This document shows, in pieces, positions 48,115 to 60,992 of a stretch of 64,000 nucleotides of DNA (within the stretch, counting starts at the first letter, position 1; every line of letters starts with the position of its first letter). The stretch is taken from the NCBI GenBank assembly GCA_947000775.1, contig CAMQGK010000334.1, positions 950,001-1,014,000 of the forward strand. Direction: 5' to 3'. Made by a program: the position numbers and the translations under genes. Source of the DNA: Pterois miles. Its lineage: Eukaryota > Chordata > Actinopteri > Perciformes > Scorpaenidae. The notes under the pieces were generated by a model that was given only the letters and a program-made list of their open reading frames with translations, did no database searches and was not told the DNA's origin.

Positions 48115-48381
48115 ATCAGTGCTGCCTAGTTTGATCATCTGATCAGAGTTCACACGTGATTGACAGCTGCTTAGAGACGGCAGGCCTCCAGATCAGCTCT
48201 GATTGGTTGTTTTCCTCTGGTCTGTGAAATCTTGCAGATGCCATTAGGAGCACCGGAGGACACAGAGGCACATGATTTCCTTTACCTGTCTAATCACTAA
48301 TGTCAGGATATAGCGACCATTTCATACAAATAACTTATTTTTAATCGTAGCGATTTCAATTCTACGTACTGCAACTTCAAA
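48115..48381 (+). repeat. Dispersed repeat (same family as 1-98)
   Basis: Contains CAGATCAGCTCTGATTGGTT, TGTGAAATCTTGCAGATGCC and ATTAGGAGCACCGGAGGACA. It ends with TACCTGTCTAATCACTAATG, TCAGGATATAGCGACC and CTACGTACTGCAACTTC. The last 100 bp align with window positions 1-98. Confidence 0.72.
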
Positions 48382-50379
48382 GAGTGAAAGAAACTCATAA
48401 AGCAGGTCGGAGGGGAGGTGGATAGGTCAAACAAATACAAGGCTTTCATCTAAGAGACCGCTGTTCATTACATTCATTTTAACTGTAGAAACATAGTAGT
48501 TAAGCCCAACTATATGTTTTTTCCTACACCTAAGTGGTTTTGACGCCAAATATAAAGTGTTGCCTGAACCTAAGCAAGTGCTTTTGTTTCATTCACAACA
48601 TTAAGCGCACGTCTACTGAGACTAAAAAGTGAAGCAGAGGGGTCTGACAAAGCGAGAATGCGTTGCTTCTTGAACTACTGACTGAGCTTCATTTATCAGT
48701 ACATATGAATTTAGCTTTGCTGCTTTTACCTAAATGGACAGGAGTGTACAACGGGACAAAAGCTACGTAACATTAAGTAAGTAGAACATCAGTTAAGGAT
48801 AGCTAAATGTGACATTTGTAAAGAACACATGGCAGAGCCATTAAGAACCTACAAAAATAGGGAAGTAGAAAATAGGCATATTAGTGTAGCTCTTGGCTCC
48901 TTTCTCTCTGCTAACTCAAACCAAATAGTGCCGTCATTTATTATCTACTTTTTCCTGTCCTTGTCTATCGTCTCGATCTTGTCTCTTATCCTTTAGCAAC
49001 CTCTCTCTTTACAAAACTATTTCATCACTCCATCTGAATCATTTCTTTTGAACAAGGAGGGCTCAACCTTGCTTTTGTCTTTCTTCTGTCAGAAACGCTT
49101 GTTTTCGCTCCTTCACAGTCCCACCCAACCCTTTAATTTGGTTCTCTTATCGTTGCTCCTGCTTCTCCTCTCATCCCATCACCTCTGCTCTTCCTTAATT
49201 GCTCACTTTTCGCTCTGAATGCACCTGCTCCTGTCCTCTCTCTCTCTTTCCTCTACTCCTGGTTCAAAAATACAGTGCCACTCATATATCATTTGCTGTA
49301 ATTGTTTAGGTGACTATAGCATTGTGTGTCATAAAACACTTTTAAGCCGTAAACAAAAGGCAACAGCTGGAGAGAGCTGACGGAGCGTGGCTAATAGTGG
49401 TTTAATCTCCCACAGAGTCTCCATAAAACTTCATTATTGTAACATTGGCTGCTGCCGTAAAACACTTTGTCTACAGGAAACGTGGTTGCGACACAGACAA
49501 GGAGTAAGGCAGGGGGGAGAATGATGGAGAAGGGTGCAAAACCAGATTTTTGCCTTAATTCTTCTTTTCTGGCAGCATCTCTGTTTGTCTCTACTCCCTA
49601 AACTTTACCTTGGAACAGAGCTGAAAACAATGATCACTAGAATACTGGGGGTTATTAATCTTTTTTTGTCCTCTCATGCTGTTTCTGTCTCTATCTATTA
49701 TATTATCTATCTATCGGAGCAAAAAAAAAAAAACAAAAAAAAAAACAGGAACAGCAGTGAGGAAAGAGAATAGAGAGAAGAAAGGACAGAGGTTTGGCAA
49801 GCTGTTCAGTTCTCCATTTCTCTGCCTGTCAGCTCCGTTCCCCTACCTTGGTGCTCATTAAGGTTTTAGATGATATTTACACAGGATTATGAACAAAACA
49901 TGCAGAAATGTGTGTGTGTACCTCAATTTGTGAATGTGATTGGGTATCTAAAGTAATGCAAATGTGTATACTGTATGCTGATGTTGTTTGCTTGTATGCA
50001 AGAGTTGGTGGATGTGAGTGTTTCCACTTCTCCCATTATAACCTCCCCCTGGCAGCCGTCTGGGCAGATGTTTCAAGCTAATTAGCGAAAGGGCAGACTA
50101 ACACTAGACGTGACTCCTCAGGGGTTGGAACTGTTCAATACACTCACTCTCTCTCACGCACAGACAGACACAAACACAAAACACAGCTACAACAAATACT
50201 GCTGCGAACATCCAAAACTACTGCTTGTGTGCATGTGCATTTGTAGTTGTCCACACAAACTAACAAATTACCACCATTTTTAGCAACTCAATGCCAACAC
50301 GGCAGGTAGGTGTCAGCCCTGGGCCAGACCAGACGTTTGAGGAGTACGTGGCAGCAGCTTTACCTGTTTTTTTATTTTG

Positions 50380-50926
50380 GCGTCCATGTAAACAGATTAT
50401 CATTGTCGGGAACCTGGACACAGCTCTCGCTTTGGGGGAGTACAGAGATTGGTTGACCCCCCTCACCCCATACTCCCGCAGCACCTCCCACAGTATCCTC
50501 CGGGGATCCACAAAGCACATGTAGACTGGATGGGCGTATTCCCAGGCCCCCTCCAGGATCCTTGCAAGAATGAAGAGCTGGTCCATTGTTCCACGGCCAG
50601 GACAAAATCTGCATTGTTCCTCTTCAATCCGAGGTTTAGCTATCGGCCGAACCCTCCTTTCCAGCACCCTGGAGTACACTTTACCAGGGAAGCTGAGTTA
50701 TGTGACACCCCTGTAATTGGCACACACTCTCTGGTCCCCCTTTATGAACAAGGGGACCACCACCCTGGTCTGCCACTCCTTAGGCACTGTCCCCAACATC
50801 CACGCAATGCTGAAGAGACGTATCATCCACGACAGCCCTCCACACCCAGAGCCTTTGGTATTTCTGGCCGGATCTCGTCAGTCACTGGGGCCTTACCACT
50901 GTGGAGCTGCTAAACTACCTCAGTAG
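50380..50926 (-). pseudogene. LINE reverse-transcriptase fragment, inverted 5' part
   Basis: On the minus strand this reads through several frameshifts as the front half of a fish non-LTR retrotransposon reverse transcriptase. Recognisable pieces are QLHSGKAP, EWQTRVVVPLF, KGDQRVCANYRGVT, LSFPGKVYSRVLERRVRPIA, EEQCRFCPGRGTMDQLFILA and VLREYGVRG, ending near LFTWTP at 50380. Frameshifts and stops make it non-functional. PGRG, with CR where FR is usual, and the conserved Y-RG block identify the RT fingers/palm. The catalytic DD segment is not in this part but in the oppositely oriented block that follows. I do not assign a LINE clade. Confidence 0.88.
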
Positions 50927-51700
50927 TAGATGATGTGGTCCTGCTGGCATCATCGGTCTGCGACCTCCAGCACTCACTGGATTGGTTTGAAGGTGTGTGT
51001 GAAGCAGCTGGGATGAGGATCCTCCTCTAAATCGGAGGCCATGGTTCTCAGCAGGAAACCGATGGATTGTCTACCCCGGAGAGGGAATGAGTCTTTACCC
51101 CAAGTGAAGGAGTTCAAGTACCTCAGGGTCTTGTTCGCGAGTGAGGGAATGATGGAGTGTGAGATTGGCCGGAGAATCGGAGAAGCAGGGGCGGTATTGC
51201 CGTCGCTTTACTGGACCGTTGTGACTGAAAAGAGAGCTGAGCTGGAGGGCAAAGCTCTCTGTCTACCGGTCAATCTTCATTCCTACTCTCACCTATGGTC
51301 ATGAGGACTGGGTCATGACCGAAAGAACTAGATCGCAGGTACAAGCGGCCAAAATGCGTTTTCTCAGGAGGGAGGCGGGCGTTTCCCTTAGAGAGAGGGT
51401 GAGAAGCTCAGCCATCTGTGAGGGACTTGGAGTAGAGTCACTGCTCCTTTGCACTGAAAGGAGCCAGTTGAGGTGGTTCGGGCATCTGGTAAGGATACGC
51501 CCTGGGTGCCTCCCTAGGGAGGTGTTACAGGCAAGACCAGCTGGGAGGAGGCCCCGGGGAAGACCCAGGACTAGGTGGAGAGATTAAATCTACACACTGG
51601 CCTGATGTGTGTGGAATGTGGCCTGGGAAATGGAAGTTTGGGGTCCCCTGCTGGAGCTGTTGCCCCCACAACCCGACTCCGGATAAGCAGTTGAAGATGA
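50927..51700 (+). pseudogene. LINE reverse-transcriptase fragment, 3' part in sense orientation
   Basis: On the plus strand this begins with the RT catalytic motif DDVVLLASS (Asp-Asp at 50929-50934). It continues CDLQHSLDWF, CEAAGMRI, SEAMVLSRK, LPQVKEFKYLRVLFASEGMM, MTERTRSQVQAAKMRFLRRE, SQLRWFGHLVRI and GRRPRGRPRTRWRD (ending about 51587), then a short 3' tail to about 51700. Several frame changes and stops are present, so it is a pseudogene. It belongs to the same element as the inverted block at 50380-50926. About 45 residues that should join LFxV to FADD are missing. Confidence 0.9.
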
Positions 51701-54700
51701 GTGTGTGAGTGAGACTTAACAGATTAGAGCTGCCACACCGCCTGCATGACACACTGCATGAGATCATGACTGTATATTGACATCATGTTAGTAACATTAC
51801 AGTTTTAAAGTCTATACATCTATAGACATCATATCAGCGGCATTATTACACTTTTGATGTCTATATCTGTAGAAAATATAACAGACATGTTATCAACACT
51901 CATCAACTCATCAACACTTCCTAATTTCCTTTAAAAATAAAACTCCTCAAACTTCCTTCATTTGTTAACACAAGGCCTGTATTCTGAAAAATATGCAGGA
52001 CAGTGTTGCAGAACATGCAGTGACTTGCGGGGCTCCATGAATAAACATAGTACAGGATTATCATTATTTACAAATTACCATGTTTCTTGACCTTTCTCTG
52101 TCTAGAATAAATATAAATGACATTTACAATGACATGAAAAGGCCATTATGAAAGTCAAACTCTATGTATAAAGAGCAGCAGACACGCATCAGAAACGTTG
52201 CAGAAAACGCAGGTGGTGTGAGCAGCTGAGGCGTGAATCACAGAGCCATGAGGTAACGCAACCGCTATGCACACTTCACGCCGCTGGTCTGGCCCAGAGC
52301 TCACTCAGGTATCATTCCCTTAATGCTCCCACATAGATCCTTCTGGCCACTATGACCGGCTCAAAAAAAAAGCTTCATTTCTGCTCAGCTCTCTCTCTCT
52401 GAAGTCAGAAGATCAAACACCAGCTCAGCGGGCCAGGACGAATCAAATCACTCAGTGTCAATACGAGTAAGCCCTTTCTCCGAGTCTGAAAGCAGACAGA
52501 GAGAACTAAGACTGATCTGCAACATCACGCCACTGTGCACCCCAGTCTCGTATGCGTTTTACAGAGTGGCCGTGATACAGCCAAAAAACATTTGTACATC
52601 TTGTAATGACCTCCATCCACATGTCACTCCTGAAGGGGTCCAACAAAGTGAGGATCATTGATTCTGGCAAACGGCTGCTGCTGGCTGACATTCAGTCAAG
52701 GTTTGCTGCTCATACCAAGGCCTGACTTGACAAAAACAGGATATTGTACACGCACAAACTTAAAAACACTCTTAAGACAGTGACTGTTTGTTTTGCAGTA
52801 TGCCTTATATAAACTGGATAGTACCCAGTGTGTCCATGTAAATGATTGTTTGTGTTTCTGTGTGAGAGGGTAAGGAACATTAAAGAAGATATTGCATAAG
52901 TATATTGAGGGGGAAGCTTGAAGAGGCAGAGTAGGCGTTGCTATTGAATTAAGTGCTCTAAATTGAAAATTAGTTGTGTAATTTAATTTCATGCACTATT
53001 TGTGATCAAATCAAGCAAATAGCCTAAAGCCCAGCCTCCGAACCAGGAATATCCAAGCGTCACACTTAAACATACAAGCACAAGCTGTGAAAGTACAGAT
53101 ACGTAGAAAAGTTGCACCAAGATGACTATATCTACAGATAAAAGCACATACACTTGCACAGATCCATTTCTATCACTGCATTGCACTGATAGTGCAACCA
53201 CCGCTGCATTATTTGCCCAGAGAAAAGCTGTGCTATACGATTATGCATTTTTAAGATTTATCCATTTACACACTCAAACAATGACCATATTACTGCAGCA
53301 ACCCAGTCCATCCAAGCCTGCTGTTTTATTACTAGAAATTCATTTGTGTTTCTGTGTCTGCATATGTGCGTGGGGACCCAGACACAGATAAGTCTGTCTG
53401 GATCTTGAGGTTGAGGAGTATGATTACTGTTATCATCTAAAAGCTTCCTTCATAAGATGGATAAATGTTCAGAGAACCTAGAATATCACAGAGATGGGAA
53501 GAAAGTGGGCATGGATGAGACAGTAATGGGTAGACAGAGAGAGGAGATGATGATAGAGAGAAGAGTAACAAGAAGCTGCATGTGTTTAATGTATGGATGG
53601 CTAGGCAATATGACTATCTCAATGTTTCAATGCAATATCACAATATACGATACATTGGACCAAATGTATAACCAAAAATTAGTGAGAATGATCACATTTT
53701 AATTCAATTTTGCACTGCTTTTCTAGCCTTTACATCACTGGTTTAGCAGACCAGGAAACTCACAGACCAATAGCATGTATTGTAAATCTTCTTGTGTGAT
53801 ACTACACAGCAGATCATTTCTATGCATTTCATAAGCATTGTGTCTTCACTCACTATACACACACATGGGAGAGACGAGACAAGAGACACCAGTCGGAGAA
53901 ATAAGTGGTGTGGTCTGAAAAGAGAAAAGTAGACAGCTTTTTATCCAGAATCGATACTCTTACATTCCATTCGTCTCACGGCCAGTTCAAAACCACTACG
54001 TCTCATATGTGTAGAGACTGCGGCGGTTATTAAAAGCGGTAATATCTTTTTCCAATTGAGGACTGGCATCTCCCAACACCTTTTCCGACCTCAACACGTA
54101 TAAATGTACATTGGCGCTGCACTTTTTCCACTCTCCAGCCTCTTTCCTGGGGCGTGTCGAGAAGGAAATCTGCGTGTTGGGTTTGTCATTGACCTTGAAT
54201 AGTTAAGATTAGGATAGATCGTCAGGCAGTGAGTCTCACAAGAGTTTTGGCAAGTTTTTACCGATCACAGTTCAAATTTTTCGGTTTACCTTCTAGACAC
54301 AGCCTCTTCCTAGTTTCCCGCTTTCCTCCAGATACAAAAACACACACCCCATACGCACATGCACGCTCATACGCCACACACACACTCGCCCAGGAGAATG
54401 AGTGTGTGAGAGGGAGAGAGCTGTGGGAGAAGCAAAACTCAGCGAGACTCATGCCAGCAAATTACATGACAATTAATATACTTGATGTTTGCCAAATTTT
54501 TACTTACTACATCCCACATAGAACAAATCACAGTACTTTGAGTATATTCAATATATCGCCCACCCCTAATGTACTGTGATTCATAGAAATTACCATCAGT
54601 ATCCAATGGTGTTATGTCTTTCTTTATTGGATTCCCTACTGATGGAGTGGGAACATTTGAAGGTATGAATGAGAAATGAAGAAATGAAGCACTTTTCTGA

Positions 54701-55571
54701 CCATTTTAAGGTTCTTCAGCTCTGAAACATCTTTGCACCTTCCTCTCTCTTACCTACAGTAAATAACAGTCTATTTTCCTCATGTTTAACTTGCACGTAG
54801 TTACAAAACACATTAAAACATTACTGCTACTATTTAAAATAAGGAGAGGAGTTCCAGGATGCTCATTTCATTGTCAGTCAAGCCGTCTCTCCCATTTGTT
54901 GCACTCTTTCACCCTCCCTGTTTATGAACGGAGCAGTGAGTGCATGTAATGCAATTTGTCTCTGATACATCATAACTGCCTTTTAGGCTTAATGTCACTT
55001 GCCTCACTCAAACTACTCTCACAGCGTGCCGTATGCATGTTTGATTGTGTGCTTATTTGTGTGTTCAAGAGCTGCGATGTCAAGCTGAGGGCGCTGCATT
55101 ATGGCCCAGTTTGGCTCAATGGATTTCCATACTTGGCAGAGGAGCAATGAGCTCTGCTTGATGGCGTGCAAGCAGGCAAATGCAAACATACACATGCGCA
55201 TTGCATTGGCATGCATTCTGTTAGGACACTAATGTAGCTGCTAAAAGTGCTAATCTCAAGCCTTGTGTTTGTTCTTCCGCTGCCATGCTGTATCATATGA
55301 ATGAACAAATAAATCCCCCACCACACACACTCACACATCATCGTGGAAATAGATCATGTACAGACGTAAAGTCACCCAACACGCATGTACCTACAGATCT
55401 GGGATATGTCTGAAGAAGTGAGTTGTCATGTTAGATAGTGTCTTTGGACTATATCAAGCCCATAAATCACTGGCTAACACACAGCAAATACACAGCCAAG
55501 AATAAACGGTAAATACTGTATTCAATTTTCAAGATGTACAGTATGTGTCTGGTCTATTGTTTATGTTTGTA

Positions 55572-55960
55572 ATAGGGCTGGCCGACTGGACAAATATGTC
55601 AGCTATCAGCGATTGGCAAAGTAAGTACATCAGCAGTTGCTTTTTGGAGGGACGATTTTTTGGGCGAATTTTATTTTGCTAATTCAATGGTCCGGAGTAT
55701 GAGAGCTGCTCAGCTGCTGAGAGAGAGACAGCGCGAAACAACGTGAAGAACTAGGATATTTTCACATGTGACTCTAAGAAGGATTTATTTTGACCAAACC
55801 AGAATTGGTGATTGTTAGAAAGACTAACCACAACGATTGCTCCACCACTAGATTAGCTGATCTCTGAGCTCAAATTACAGTAGCGTGGGAGTGTAGGTGC
55901 ACGCCTCACCGAATATATCAGCAATTATAGATTGTTGGGCTGACGATGACAGGTTGGAAA
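55572..55960 (+). mobile_element. Possible hAT-like remnant
   Basis: TAGGGCTGGCCGACTGGACA, ATATGTCAGCTATCAGCGA and later AATATATCAGCAATTATAGA then TTGTTGGGC resemble a fish element I recall whose ends begin TAGGGCTGGCCGAT. The opposite terminus is not visible. Confidence 0.35.
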
Positions 55961-58319
55961 ACTTTAACGTTACAAAAAAAAATAAATAAATAAAACACAA
56001 AAAAAATGCGATGGTTCAGGGCTCCTTAAGTAGGTGATACATCTAATATAATATAATGGGGCCACATTCAGTTTGAGGAGAGTGTTCAGTGACTGAGTTG
56101 GGCAAATGTCATATGATTAATAAATCAATTAAAACTGATAAAAAAAGGTTTTAGTCCTTAATTACATACCACAAATGTGGTAGTGACATATTATACATTT
56201 CTGCCACCTGTAGAGAGTCTTCATTTGCATCTCATGGCCATAAATTGAAACTTTCAAAGATTGTCACACTGCAAAATAACAGGAAAAAAAAAAGTTCACT
56301 GATGAAACAGCAATGGACCGCGGATCACTTCTCCAGCCTCCAGTATCCATGTACCCGACAGCGCTGTCTGCTGAGCTGTACTGGCAAAAGAAGAAGTAGC
56401 AGCGGGATGTTGTACGTTTTGTTTTGTTTTTTGTTTTGTTTTTTTGTTATGAAGTGTTTGGTTGATCTTATTCTCACGGTGGAGAAGGAAGCACAAATCA
56501 AGTGTGAAAAGTGTAAATATTTGTGAGGCTCATCCTCAAATTCAAAGGGGAAGATGGTAATGGTGGGATTGTTTTTACTGAACTGGTAAAAACTTATTTA
56601 TAGCAAGTAGCCATACCTTCATATTTATATATATTATATTAACATATCATAGGAAGTTAATATGTACCCTCAAATGATAGAATGAATAACAGAAGAAGAC
56701 ACTGCAGATGTTTTTCGAGGTGTTTTAGTGAGAAACGCTGCATGTAAACAAAACTGCTTATAGTGAAATCATCCCATTTAAAATCTAGGGTAGTTGGAAA
56801 AACAGTGAGTGTATATTTTATATAGCATTACAGTGTAAAAGGGATATTTCTTCAGGAAGTAGAGGGCAATGTGATAAATTATTGGTGTTGGACGCACTGG
56901 ACCATAACGTGACATGAGTCAGATGGGTGTCAAAGGTCTGTGTGATTCCTCCCAACAACTAATGAGTCTAAATCACGACCATTACTGTCTGTTTAATTAG
57001 TCTGATCCAACCGTGGTCACACACCAGTGAGCTGCAAAGTCTATAAAGGTTCTGCTTATATGCAAGTGAGCCAGAGAGAAGCGGGGTAAGAGGCAGAGAG
57101 ATATTGAATAATCCAGATTATGTGTGTTAATTTATGTATGTGAGATTTTTCGTGATTGCTCAAGAACGTTGTCGCTTTGCAATCCCCATCTGACAAGGTC
57201 TTCTCCCATCTCTCTGTCTCACTGACACAAATGCTCACACACCAACAGAGAGCTGTCACACCCAACAAAACCAAACCTCCTCTTGACAAGGTCTCGCCCT
57301 GCTCACCAACCCACCACACACACCAGTGACATTATTGATCACTCACTTTCTGATAAAAACAAGGGGGAGAAAAGAGCAGCAGAGTCATTCACTTTCTTTT
57401 TGTCCTTTCAGCAGACATTTCACCTCAGCTATACATGTCTCTCCCTCCATCTCTATTGCCCTCACTGTCTCCTCTCCCGTTTTCTGGCTGACATATAATA
57501 TAATGCTAGGACAGCAAAAGTCTTTGATAGTATGTGTTGTGATGGCAAAGGGTAACAGGGCCAACATGCAAGACATCCATCATCCTCGAACTCTGTGTGC
57601 ATGGGTGTGTTGGTTTCTGTGTGCGGCTGCTGAGTGTGTGTACACAAAAGCACACAACACTCCGTGGGTATGTGTGTGAATGTCGGCCTTTCGGTTTATT
57701 GATCAGTCCGCAGATCCACAGAGAGAGAGAGAGTGTATAACACACATTCAAGCACCGACAGACGATTGCACACATACACCACAACCAGCGCCAGCAAATA
57801 TGACGATATGCAACCTGACATTTAGATATGAACTGATCAATGGCTGGAACAAATAGAATAAGCTGTCTTGATAGGTCTAAGGTAAACAGTTCTTTATGTG
57901 TGTGTGTGTGTGTGCTCTTTAATTTATTTACTAACACTTTTTCAAGCTGTAAAGGGGGGGGGGGGTTCATTTCACAAATTTAGTGCGCATGTCCATAACC
58001 CTTATTAATTATCCATCTCCCACCAAGTCACAGTTTAAGTTCTTCCATTCTCCACAACTGTGGAAAAAAAAAATCATATATTAATGCATTCTTAAATATT
58101 TGAACATCTATATCTCTCGGCTCTTTTACAACTACTGAAGATTCTTATCGCTTCAGAAAAGAAAGTTAGCATGTGGTGTTTTCCTGGACCTCTCTGATAC
58201 TGATGATCACGACATTTTGCTTGCAAAATTGTATAAACACGGATTTCATGGTCATATTTGTATTTGTTTGTAATAGAGAGAAATATGTCAGTGTCAATGG
58301 TATAGAGTCTACGGGGGCA

Positions 58320-58975
58320 TTCTGCCTTGGTTTGCCCGGTCAGTACGGTTTGTTTGGGCTGGTGTGAAAGCTGTCAATCAAACTGGACAAAACAAAACAA
58401 CTGGTCCGCTTCCATTCAGACTTGGTTTGCTTTCACGCCACAACCAAACCAACCACAGGATTTTATGATAGCAGATACGTGATTTTAGCATGACTTCAAG
58501 TGCTAAATCAATCTGCTGATTGTGAAATATGTTCAAGCAGTGATCTGTATTTAAAGGTCATGCATATAAGTATGTCAGTGTAGGCATTTTCCCTGATTTC
58601 TATGTCAAAAGCTGTTAAAACTGCTGTGCCTGTATTCAACTCTGTGGTTTGTCAGTTCATTAACTCCAACAAAAAGTGGGTGACAGCGATCCCACAGTTT
58701 TAGTACAGTCCTGTCTCTATTATTCATCATACATGCAGCCGAATTACCGTCTAATAATACTAATAATGCTGGCCATCAGTTAAGACCATAAAATTATGAG
58801 TCCTCATGATGCGCTGAAGATGCAAGATGACAATCAATAAAACTGTCCAAACAACGAGCTGTAGTCAATCAGTCTGTATCACTTCATGTTTACTCCTCTT
58901 GGTTCATTGTCCTTAGGGTGCTTTCACACCATTAACTCAGTTCATCTGGTCCAGAGTGTTTACAAATAGTTATCA
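58320..58975. repeat. Possible remnant of the GGGTGCTTTCACACC repeat family
   Basis: TTTGTTTGGGCTGGTGTGAA then AGCTGTCAATCAAACT (58349-58384) and TTAGGGTGCTTTCACACCAT (58914-58933) look like central and terminal parts of one fish repeat. The intervening order is scrambled, so this is a tentative call. Confidence 0.35.
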
Positions 58976-59568
58976 AATATCCCAGAGGCTATTTGATAAC
59001 TAACCTGCACTACTAATTCACAAAAAGACACAGGGGATACAATAGTAAACTGCTGACTGAGACTTTGAACAGTTAAATATTTTACACATCCCCGCACGGG
59101 CCAGCAATCACTAATAATGCTGTTTACTCATCTTACTGCATCATCAGTAGAACTTTAAAAGGAGAGTGTGAGCAAAAAGAACAGCCAAACATATTTAGAT
59201 TACAGGCCTTAATTGGCCTTTGTAAAACAACTTTACAACAACTGAGGCAACAAAAAAAAAAATCCCAGAATTAGCTCAGTGGCCAAACTGATGATGGGTC
59301 ATGTCAGTGGAAGGCAAAACAGGACAGAGGAGAGCACAACACTGGTGAATTAAAAGATTAACCTGTGCTCTAAACTGTCAGAAACTCTACCAACTGAAAT
59401 TGCCTGTGGCAAGGTCAGATGGGAGGACTGAAAGGTTTCTGTTGTTGTGATTATGTGTGAGAGTATGAAAGCAAGACAGATGGAGATGGATGGGTAGACA
59501 GACAGGGAGAAAGAAAGTGTGTATACCTTTGCCTGTACGTACTTGTGTGTCTGTGAAAGAGGAAGAAT

Positions 59569-59570
<2 letters not shown>

Positions 59571-59627
<57 letters not shown>
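59571..59627 (+). repeat. (GT)28 microsatellite
   Basis: A pure GT run. Confidence 0.98.
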
Positions 59628-59628
<1 letters not shown>

Positions 59629-60152
59629 AAGCTGACTGGATTGTTGCTGGATTGTTGCTGGATTGTTCCTGTAAGCCTGCTCTGCTTCTCCAGGTTGACG
59701 ACTCTTTGACCCACTGTATACTGATGCCTCCACTGTTTCACTCCATCTATCACTCCCTCTTTCTGACTGCACTATATGAAAAATATAGCACAGGTCAACT
59801 GCTCATGGCACCAGATGTGGGTGATATCTTTACAAGTGTCAATCACACATAACAGCCCACACATGCTGGCTGCACATGAACACAGGAGACTAAACAGTTC
59901 ACACTGTCTGACTGTAAACATATGCACTGTGCTGCATACCGTACATACACAGATGATTTTCCTAGCCTTGATCATGAAAACCTGTTTTTAAGGTAGGTGT
60001 CCACAGGCTTTGGCCTTTCCACACTTCCTATTCATTGCTTATGTAAGTAGTCGTTCATTGCATTCTGGTAATGTGGCGTGATTCGAGAGACGGAGCGCCA
60101 CGTCGCCCACTCCTCATTTGCACAAATTTGAGGTCTAGGCTACTTTATGAAG

Positions 60153-60202
60153 ATATAAGATAAGATAAGATATTCCTTTATTAGTCCCACAGTGGAGAAA
60201 TT
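60153..60202 (-). repeat. SINE 3' tail with (TTATC)n, inverted
   Basis: On the minus strand this reads AATTTCTCCACTGTGGGACT, AATAAAGGAATATC and (TTATC)n. It matches the tail at 42253-42309. Confidence 0.75.
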
Positions 60203-60992
60203 AACAAAGAAGAGATTAAAAAGTTAAAAAGCTCTAGAATGGTGTCTGACATGACTCGCCAGCTCTGGGAACTCACAAAAAACATGGCTTATTTCTTGCC
60301 TCAAATGTTTTCAGAAACACATTTCAACAGAACTATCTTTATGAAATAAGAGAAGAAAGTTTCCAAATGCCGCCACATTGCTTCTGGTTTGAAAGCTGGG
60401 AGACCCCCGCAGACATGTACCAACAGACAGAGGAGGATCAGGCAATTTACAAAGAACAAAGGGCAGAAATACGTACACAACACAGATCATTTCAACCATA
60501 AAACCAATAATCACAAGGCATACCAGCAACACTGCATTTATAAAGCTATTTATTAGGGTAAAAGTAATCTTCTTGAAATCATTGTCTTGAAAATGCTTAA
60601 AAGAACAAAGCCGATCACAATTTAAGATCCAGTTTTCTCAACATATGTGGTATAATAACAAAACCATATCATTCAGTATTCACTTGCCCTGAGTTCAGTG
60701 ATAATTATGCTTGGGTGAAGTAGAAGATTATCATTCAACGTGATATTGGTTGGTCACGTTAACAGTCCTCACATGTCCAATATAACAGAACAATATTCAA
60801 TTATGCAACACCAGTTAAGAATTTCACACAATATTCAGTCTCTTTCTCTTTTTCTTTAACTTTCTCTATGCTTCACCACATTGTTGTAGCTTATATAACA
60901 TGCTGTAGCCTCATAATTTCCCATGTAACCCTAACATAAAACAGGAAAAATCTCTTATTAGCAAACAGAATACAAATGTACCTATTTGGCAA

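Larger units (their letters stand above)
50318..52298 (+). mobile_element. Second copy of the 48-bp-TIR element, split by a LINE
   Basis: The left TIR 50318-50365 (CCTGGGCCAGACCAGA to TTTACCT) and right TIR 52251-52298 (AGGTAACGCAACCGCTATGC to GGTCTGGCCC) match those of 47602-48088, both exactly 48 bp. After the LINE block, the interior resumes at about 51765 with TATTGACATCATGTTAGTAA, ATGTCTATATCTGTAGAAAA and TTTCTTGACCTTTCTCTGTC, collinear with copy 1. The LINE therefore inserted into an existing copy. Confidence 0.8.

Noticed and set aside
50449..50913. 154-codon plus-strand open frame
   Set aside because: It is the antisense shadow of the inverted LINE reverse-transcriptase fragment.
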